9,398 nucleotides of DNA from NCBI GenBank assembly GCA_910588975.1, contig CAJUSE010000048.1:1-9398 (forward strand), in the 5' to 3' direction. Positions 5,686 to 9,398 of this stretch are shown piece by piece (the first letter of the stretch is position 1; each line of letters starts with the position of its first letter). The stretch comes from an uncultured Oscillospiraceae bacterium. GTDB taxonomy: Bacteria > Bacillota > Clostridia > Oscillospirales > Oscillospiraceae. The position numbers and the translations under genes were made by a program. The notes beneath the pieces are model-generated. The model had not been told where the DNA came from. It was given only the letters and a program-made list of their open reading frames with translations, and searched no databases.

Positions 5686-7062
5686 TTATTCCTCTGTTAC
5701 GTCCCGGATCCACTTCCCCGAGTGGAGCCGCTTCATGCCCATGAAGAACTTGATGAAGTTTTCCAGCTGGTAGGAGAGGGCCACCCAGAGGATGTTCAGC
5801 TGAAGGATGATGCCGGTGAAGAAGGCGGCGGGGATAGCGCCAAACCAGATGGGAGTCAGGTCAATGACCGAGGCCATCTTCACATCACCGCCGGCCCGGA
5901 GCACGCCCACCACGTTGGTGGTGTTGAAGGCCCGCAAAGGCATGATGGCGAAGGTGATAACGCACATCTGGGTGCAGATAAGCTCGGTCTCCGCTGCCAT
6001 GGAGAACAGGGGATAGAGGTAGGGCCGGAACACCCAAAGGGTCAGGCCGATACAGGGGATGCCGATGATAAAGCCCAGAATGATAGAGCACATATTGAGG
6101 CACCGGCCAATGTCGTAGACCTGGTCCTTCCGCCCGGCGCCGATCTCCCGACCGATGATGATTCCGGCGGCACCCGAAATGGCAAAGACGGCCACGGTGC
6201 ACAGCCGCTCGATATTGCCCGAGATGGCGTAGGCCGCCAGAATGGCCGCCGAGCCCTTCATATGGCCCAGAATGGTGGAGTACACCGAGGTGCCCATGCC
6301 CCACAAAGTCTCGTTGAGCAGCACAGGGGTGCCGATCTTGATGAACCGGCGGATCATCTCCCCGCTGGGGCGGAAGATGCGGCCGAGCCGCAGCTTGATG
6401 TGCTTGTTGTTCATGGCGTGGACCAGGGCGATGACCAGCTCCAGCACCCGGGCGATGGTGGTGGCCAGGGCGGCGCCCTTGATGCCCATCCGGGGGGCGC
6501 CCAGGTTGCCGAAGATGAACACCCAGTTGAGGAAGGCGTTGGCGGCGCCCGAGGCGGTAAAGAGCCAGGTGCCCAGAATGGGCCGCTCAATGGCCCGGTT
6601 CATGGCCACATAGACGCTGGCCAATGTGTCACAGAAGAAGGAGAAGGCTACGATCTTTGCGTAGTCGGCGGCCAGGGCGATGACCTGGGGGTCGTTGCCG
6701 AACAGGGACATGAACTGGGCGGGGAAGAAGTACATGATGCAGCCAAACAGCAGCTCCAGCCCGCCGCCCAGCAGCAGCCCGATGCCCAGCACCTGGTTGA
6801 TGGAGTCCTCGTCCCCCTTGCCGTAATACTGGGAGATAAGGACGCTGGAGCCGCTCTGCAGGCCGAAGGTCATGAGCATGACCACATTTACCGGAATGTT
6901 GGCCAGGGTGACGGCGGCCATGGGAGCCTCTCCCAGGGTGCCCACCATAAAGGTGTCCAGCATGCCCAGGGAAGCGCCCAGCAGGTTTTGGATGATCATG
7001 GGAAGGGAGAGACGGAACACATTCCGGTAAAACTGACTCCCCCGGTTCATATAGGAAAGCAT
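5686..7062 (-). CDS. MATE family multidrug efflux transporter (upstream paralogue)
   Basis: A second 458-residue MATE antiporter, the same length as its neighbour and alignable with it without a gap (271 of 458 identical by hand). Shared landmarks are LDTFMVG (35-41), NAFLNWVFIFG (175-185), GREIGAG (304-310), VLRAGGDVK (387-395) and the C-terminal RLHSGKWIRDVTEE. The most divergent stretches are residues 211-240 (loop between the two halves) and 321-360, where substrate selectivity might differ (inference). The ATG at 7062 is chosen because GGAGG lies 5 nt upstream and it aligns with the paralogue's start; an in-frame TTG at 7095 has no support. No convincing promoter was found in the 159-bp gap upstream, so it may be transcribed with the cysteine desulfurase gene. 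Confidence 0.95.
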   Translation of the reverse strand: MLSYMNRGSQFYRNVFRLSLPMIIQNLLGASLGMLDTFMVGTLGEAPMAAVTLANIPVNVVMLMTFGLQSGSSVLISQYYGKGDEDSINQVLGIGLLLGGGLELLFGCIMYFFPAQFMSLFGNDPQVIALAADYAKIVAFSFFCDTLASVYVAMNRAIERPILGTWLFTASGAANAFLNWVFIFGNLGAPRMGIKGAALATTIARVLELVIALVHAMNNKHIKLRLGRIFRPSGEMIRRFIKIGTPVLLNETLWGMGTSVYSTILGHMKGSAAILAAYAISGNIERLCTVAVFAISGAAGIIIGREIGAGRKDQVYDIGRCLNMCSIILGFIIGIPCIGLTLWVFRPYLYPLFSMAAETELICTQMCVITFAIMPLRAFNTTNVVGVLRAGGDVKMASVIDLTPIWFGAIPAAFFTGIILQLNILWVALSYQLENFIKFFMGMKRLHSGKWIRDVTEE

Positions 7063-7115
7063 AAGTACCTCCGAAAAATCAATGAGATAGTGCAATTTGT
7101 ATCATTATCACGTAG

Positions 7116-7196
7116 TAGGGGCGGTCTGTGGCCGCCCGCTCTTTTTATGGTAAAAATCTGTTTTCATCCAGATCGGGCGCCCTTCGGCTGCCCCTA
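7116..7196. repeat. 81-bp palindrome-ended (MITE-like) intergenic element
   Basis: Two 23-nt ends (7116-7138 and 7174-7196) form imperfect terminal inverted repeats, 16 of 23 positions matching. Both start TAGGGGC and end CGCCCG when read inward. The left end is itself a hairpin, GGGCGG/CCGCCC around 7 nt; the right end folds less well. The centre is AT-rich. There is no ORF. It looks like a REP/MITE-type interspersed element, but no clear target duplication is seen, and a single copy in the window cannot prove mobility. Confidence 0.55.
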
Positions 7197-7221
7197 TAAA
7201 ATGCAAAGGATATCGAGAGCC

Positions 7222-8349
7222 TTAAAACAGCAAGCTCTTCTTCTCGCAGATATGTCCCAGCATCCCCGCCAGGGTGTCCACTTCTTCCCGGGTGGACTCA
7301 GGCCCAAAGGACACCCGGATGGCCCCAAACTTCACCTTCTGGGGCAGGGGCATGGCCTGGAACACATGGCTGGGCTTGCCCCGGTGGCAGGCCGAGCCCG
7401 AGGAGATGTATACCCCCTGGCTCCCCAGGGCCTCCACCACACTCTGGCCCGAGAAGTCAGGCAGGGACAGGGCCAGGATGTGGGGGGCGCTGACTGCCCC
7501 GGTGATGAGACTGACCCCGGGAATGGCCGAGAGGACCCCGGCGGCGTAATCCCGGATCTCCCGGATGTGGGCCGGAGCATCCCCCCAGCTCTCCACGGCG
7601 GCGGCAAAGGCGGCGATTTGGGCCGTGGCCTCGGTGCCCGGCCGCAGGCCGTTCTCCTGCCCGCCCCCCAGCAGCAGGGGCTTGACCTTGGAGAGGAGGG
7701 ACTTTTTGATGTACAGCCCGCCAATGCCCTTGGGCCCTCGAATTTTGTGGCCGCAGATGGTCACAAGGTCACACCCCAGCTCTGCCGGGGTAAAGGGGAC
7801 CTTCAAAAAGCCCTGGACGGCGTCGGTGTGGAGCAGGGCGGGGGCGCCCACCCGGGCGATGGCCTCGGCGGCGGAGCGGACGGGGAGGAGGGAGCCCACC
7901 TCGTTGTTCACCAGCATGATGGACACCAGGATGGTGTCCGGCCGGATGGCCGAGGCAATCTGCTCCGGGTCGATGTTGCCCACCCCGTCGGGCTTCAGGT
8001 AGGTGACCTCAAAGCCCTCCTTCTCCAGGGCCTTCATGGGCTGAAGGACGGCGTCGTGCTCAATGGCGGTGGTGACGATGTGCCGGCCCTTTTTCTTGCC
8101 CAGCTCCACCGCCAACGAGATGGCCCAGTTGTCCCCCTCGGTGCCGCAGGAGGTGAAGAAAAGCTCCTCGGGCAGGCAGCCCAGCGCCTTGGCGATCATG
8201 GCCCGGTCCTCGTCCCGCTTTTGGGCGGCCTGGCGGCCAATGGGGTAGGTGGAGGAGGGGTTGCCGAAGCCCTCGGTCATGGCCTCCACGGCGGCCTGAA
8301 CGGCGGCGGAGCAGACAGGGGTCGTGGCGGCGTGATCCAGATATATCAT
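7222..8349 (-). CDS. Cysteine desulfurase, NifS/IscS type
   Basis: PLP-dependent class V aminotransferase-fold enzyme that converts cysteine to alanine and passes the persulfide sulfur to Fe-S cluster scaffolds or tRNA thiolation enzymes. The protein is 375 residues, typical for the group. Key positions: YLDHAATTP at the N-terminus, His98 in IEHDAVL (stacks on PLP), Asp176 and Gln179 in HTDAVQG, PLP-lysine Lys202 in CGHKIRGPKG, RPGTE (236-240) and catalytic Cys321 in SSGSACHRG. The ATG at 8349 is chosen over 8382 because AAGGAG lies 8 nt upstream and MIYLDHAATTP is the normal family start. No iscU, nifU or thiI is visible nearby, so its sulfur acceptor is unknown. It has its own promoter and is divergent from the AAA+ gene. 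Confidence 0.95.
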   Translation of the reverse strand: MIYLDHAATTPVCSAAVQAAVEAMTEGFGNPSSTYPIGRQAAQKRDEDRAMIAKALGCLPEELFFTSCGTEGDNWAISLAVELGKKKGRHIVTTAIEHDAVLQPMKALEKEGFEVTYLKPDGVGNIDPEQIASAIRPDTILVSIMLVNNEVGSLLPVRSAAEAIARVGAPALLHTDAVQGFLKVPFTPAELGCDLVTICGHKIRGPKGIGGLYIKKSLLSKVKPLLLGGGQENGLRPGTEATAQIAAFAAAVESWGDAPAHIREIRDYAAGVLSAIPGVSLITGAVSAPHILALSLPDFSGQSVVEALGSQGVYISSGSACHRGKPSHVFQAMPLPQKVKFGAIRVSFGPESTREEVDTLAGMLGHICEKKSLLF

Positions 8350-8393
8350 GGAATAAGCTCCTTCATTCGCAAAATTTCCCATACTAAAATGCT

Positions 8394-8422
8394 ATTGTAA
8401 TGCCGAAAAGGGGGAAAGTCAA
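8394..8422 (-). promoter_or_regulatory. Promoter of the cysteine desulfurase gene
   Basis: On the minus strand, TTGACT (8417-8422), a 17-bp spacer and TACAAT (8394-8399), a near-consensus sigma-A promoter. Its -35 lies only 12 bp from the -35 of the divergent plus-strand promoter. Confidence 0.88.
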
Positions 8423-8434
8423 GGGTCAATCGCC

Positions 8435-8463
8435 TTGCAAAATGGGGGAAAAGCGGCTATAAT
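8435..8463 (+). promoter_or_regulatory. Promoter of the AAA+ ATPase gene
   Basis: TTGCAA (8435-8440), a 17-bp spacer and a perfect TATAAT (8458-8463). The predicted start near 8470 leaves a leader of about 42 nt to the ATG at 8512. Confidence 0.85.
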
Positions 8464-8511
8464 GCAGATAATGTTTTCCTTATCTAATTGCATTTTTTGA
8501 GGTGACTACCT

Positions 8512-9398
8512 ATGAAAACGCCCCTCTCTCCCGCCGAGGTCCACCGCCAGTATCAGGAGACCATCACCACCTTCCTGAAAACCGTCCCCGACGCCACCCT
8601 GCGCCAGCGACTGCGCTTTGAGAGCAGCACCTTCTTCCGCTCCTGCGCCCTGGGCATCTGGAAGGCCGACGGCGGGGCGCTGACGGCGGGCTATGTGGAG
8701 TACTATAACGCTATCTATCTCCCCACCGAGCAGCCCCCCTCCATTCTCTACTGGGAGCTGGGCACCAGCGTGGGCAATTATCCCGGCTTCACGCCCCCCG
8801 ACTTCTTTGCCCGGATGCGGGCCCTGGACCGGGTCTCGGGCAGCGATCTGTCCCGGCGGTTTGTGGACGTATTCACCCTCATGGCCCTGCTCCTCGCCTC
8901 GGTGGACGGGGTGGTCGGCGAGGGGGAGGCCGCCTTTGTCAACACCTGCGCCGACACCCTGGGCCGGCTGTGTGATAAGGACGGCATTGGCGGGACCAAA
9001 GCCCCCCTGGATGCCAAGGACTTCGTCTCTCCCAAGCCCGGCCAGTCCCCCTCTCCCGCCCCGGCGGCAGAGCCTGTCAAGGCGGAGGAACCTCCCACCC
9101 AGCCCGAGCCCACCCTGGAGGAGCTCCTTGCCGAGCTAGACGGCCTGTGCGGGCTGGAGGATGTGAAGGCCGACGTGAAGAGTCTCATCAACCTGGTGAA
9201 GGTGCGTAAGCTGCGCCAGGAGCAGGACCTCCCGGTGCCCCCCCTGTCCCTCCACCTGGTGTTCCTGGGCAACCCGGGCACGGGCAAGACCACGGTGGCC
9301 CGGCTTTTGGCCAAGCTCTACCACGCCATCGGGGTGCTGAGTAAGGGCCAGCTGGTGGAGGTGGACCGCTCCGGCCTGGTGGCCGGCTTCGTGGGCCA
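8512..9398 (+). CDS. CbbX/SpoVK-like AAA+ ATPase, N-terminal part (runs off right edge)
   Basis: The window holds 295 codons. The ATG at 8512 follows GAGGTGA by 6 nt. Residues 1-160 form an N-terminal domain I do not firmly recognise; within it LMALLLASVDGVVGEGEAAF (123-142) resembles the acidic DGxxxxxE helix motif of TerB-like domains. Residues 173-202 are a Pro/Ala/Glu-rich linker. From about 204 the sequence matches the CbbX/EccA/SpoVK subgroup of AAA+ proteins: GLCGLEDVKADVKSL, Walker A GNPGTGKT (253-260), then GVLSKGQLVEVDRSGLVAGFVG. Walker B, the arginine finger and the rest are beyond the window. Relatives act as hexameric remodelling ATPases (CbbX on Rubisco, EccA in type VII secretion, SpoVK in sporulation); the partner here is unknown. 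It is transcribed divergently from the desulfurase gene. Confidence 0.88.
   Translation, partial: MKTPLSPAEVHRQYQETITTFLKTVPDATLRQRLRFESSTFFRSCALGIWKADGGALTAGYVEYYNAIYLPTEQPPSILYWELGTSVGNYPGFTPPDFFARMRALDRVSGSDLSRRFVDVFTLMALLLASVDGVVGEGEAAFVNTCADTLGRLCDKDGIGGTKAPLDAKDFVSPKPGQSPSPAPAAEPVKAEEPPTQPEPTLEELLAELDGLCGLEDVKADVKSLINLVKVRKLRQEQDLPVPPLSLHLVFLGNPGTGKTTVARLLAKLYHAIGVLSKGQLVEVDRSGLVAGFVG

Noticed and set aside
7063..7115. Promoter for the upstream MATE gene (GATAAT near 7100)
   Set aside because: No acceptable -35 lies 16-19 bp upstream of it, so the promoter is not supported.
7119..7146. Hairpin plus T-run on the plus strand resembling a terminator
   Set aside because: No plus-strand gene lies upstream to be terminated, and the T-run does not start directly after the stem; it is better explained as one end of the palindromic element.
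5656..8400. A 914-codon plus-strand ORF spanning the upstream MATE and cysteine desulfurase genes
   Set aside because: It lies opposite two well-supported minus-strand genes with clear families, promoters and ribosome binding sites. Its product is Gly/His/Asp/Val-rich with no recognisable domain, as expected for the complement of GC-rich codons.

Overview
The window looks like chromosome of a GC-rich Clostridia member, probably of the Oscillospiraceae/Flavonifractor type. The reasons are the hrcA-grpE-dnaK gene order with a CIRCE operator, a DnaK of the Firmicutes type (lacking the N-terminal-half insert found in E. coli DnaK), strong GGAGG ribosome binding sites, sigma-A-like promoters and high third-position GC. 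The genus-level guess is inference; no ribosomal RNA or other definitive marker is present.

Layout. Positions 1-3118 hold the class I heat-shock operon on the minus strand. A promoter and CIRCE operator (3060-3118) drive hrcA and grpE, then dnaK, whose 3' half lies off the left edge. A tandem pair of 142-bp repeats sits between grpE and dnaK and supplies the last two bases of the grpE stop codon. Positions 3167-3939 hold a self-contained unit: promoter, a small cytoplasmic SGNH/GDSL-type hydrolase gene and a strong intrinsic terminator.

Positions 3960-7062 hold two minus-strand MATE efflux transporters that are tandem paralogues. Both are exactly 458 residues, align without gaps and are 59% identical by hand count. 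The downstream copy (4008-5384) has its own promoter, a structured leader of about 234 nt, a possible 40-codon leader ORF and a hairpin that pairs with its whole Shine-Dalgarno sequence. The two consecutive proline codons of the leader ORF form the anti-Shine-Dalgarno strand, so a ribosome there should expose the MATE start. This is the most interesting signal in the window. The upstream copy (5686-7062) lacks such a leader. An 81-bp palindrome-ended element lies between it and the cysteine desulfurase gene.

Positions 7222-8349 encode a NifS/IscS-type cysteine desulfurase on the minus strand, with its own promoter. Back to back with it, a plus-strand promoter drives a CbbX/SpoVK-like AAA+ ATPase gene that runs off the right edge. 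The long plus-strand ORFs opposite dnaK, hrcA, the MATE genes and the desulfurase are GC-driven shadows of the minus-strand genes.
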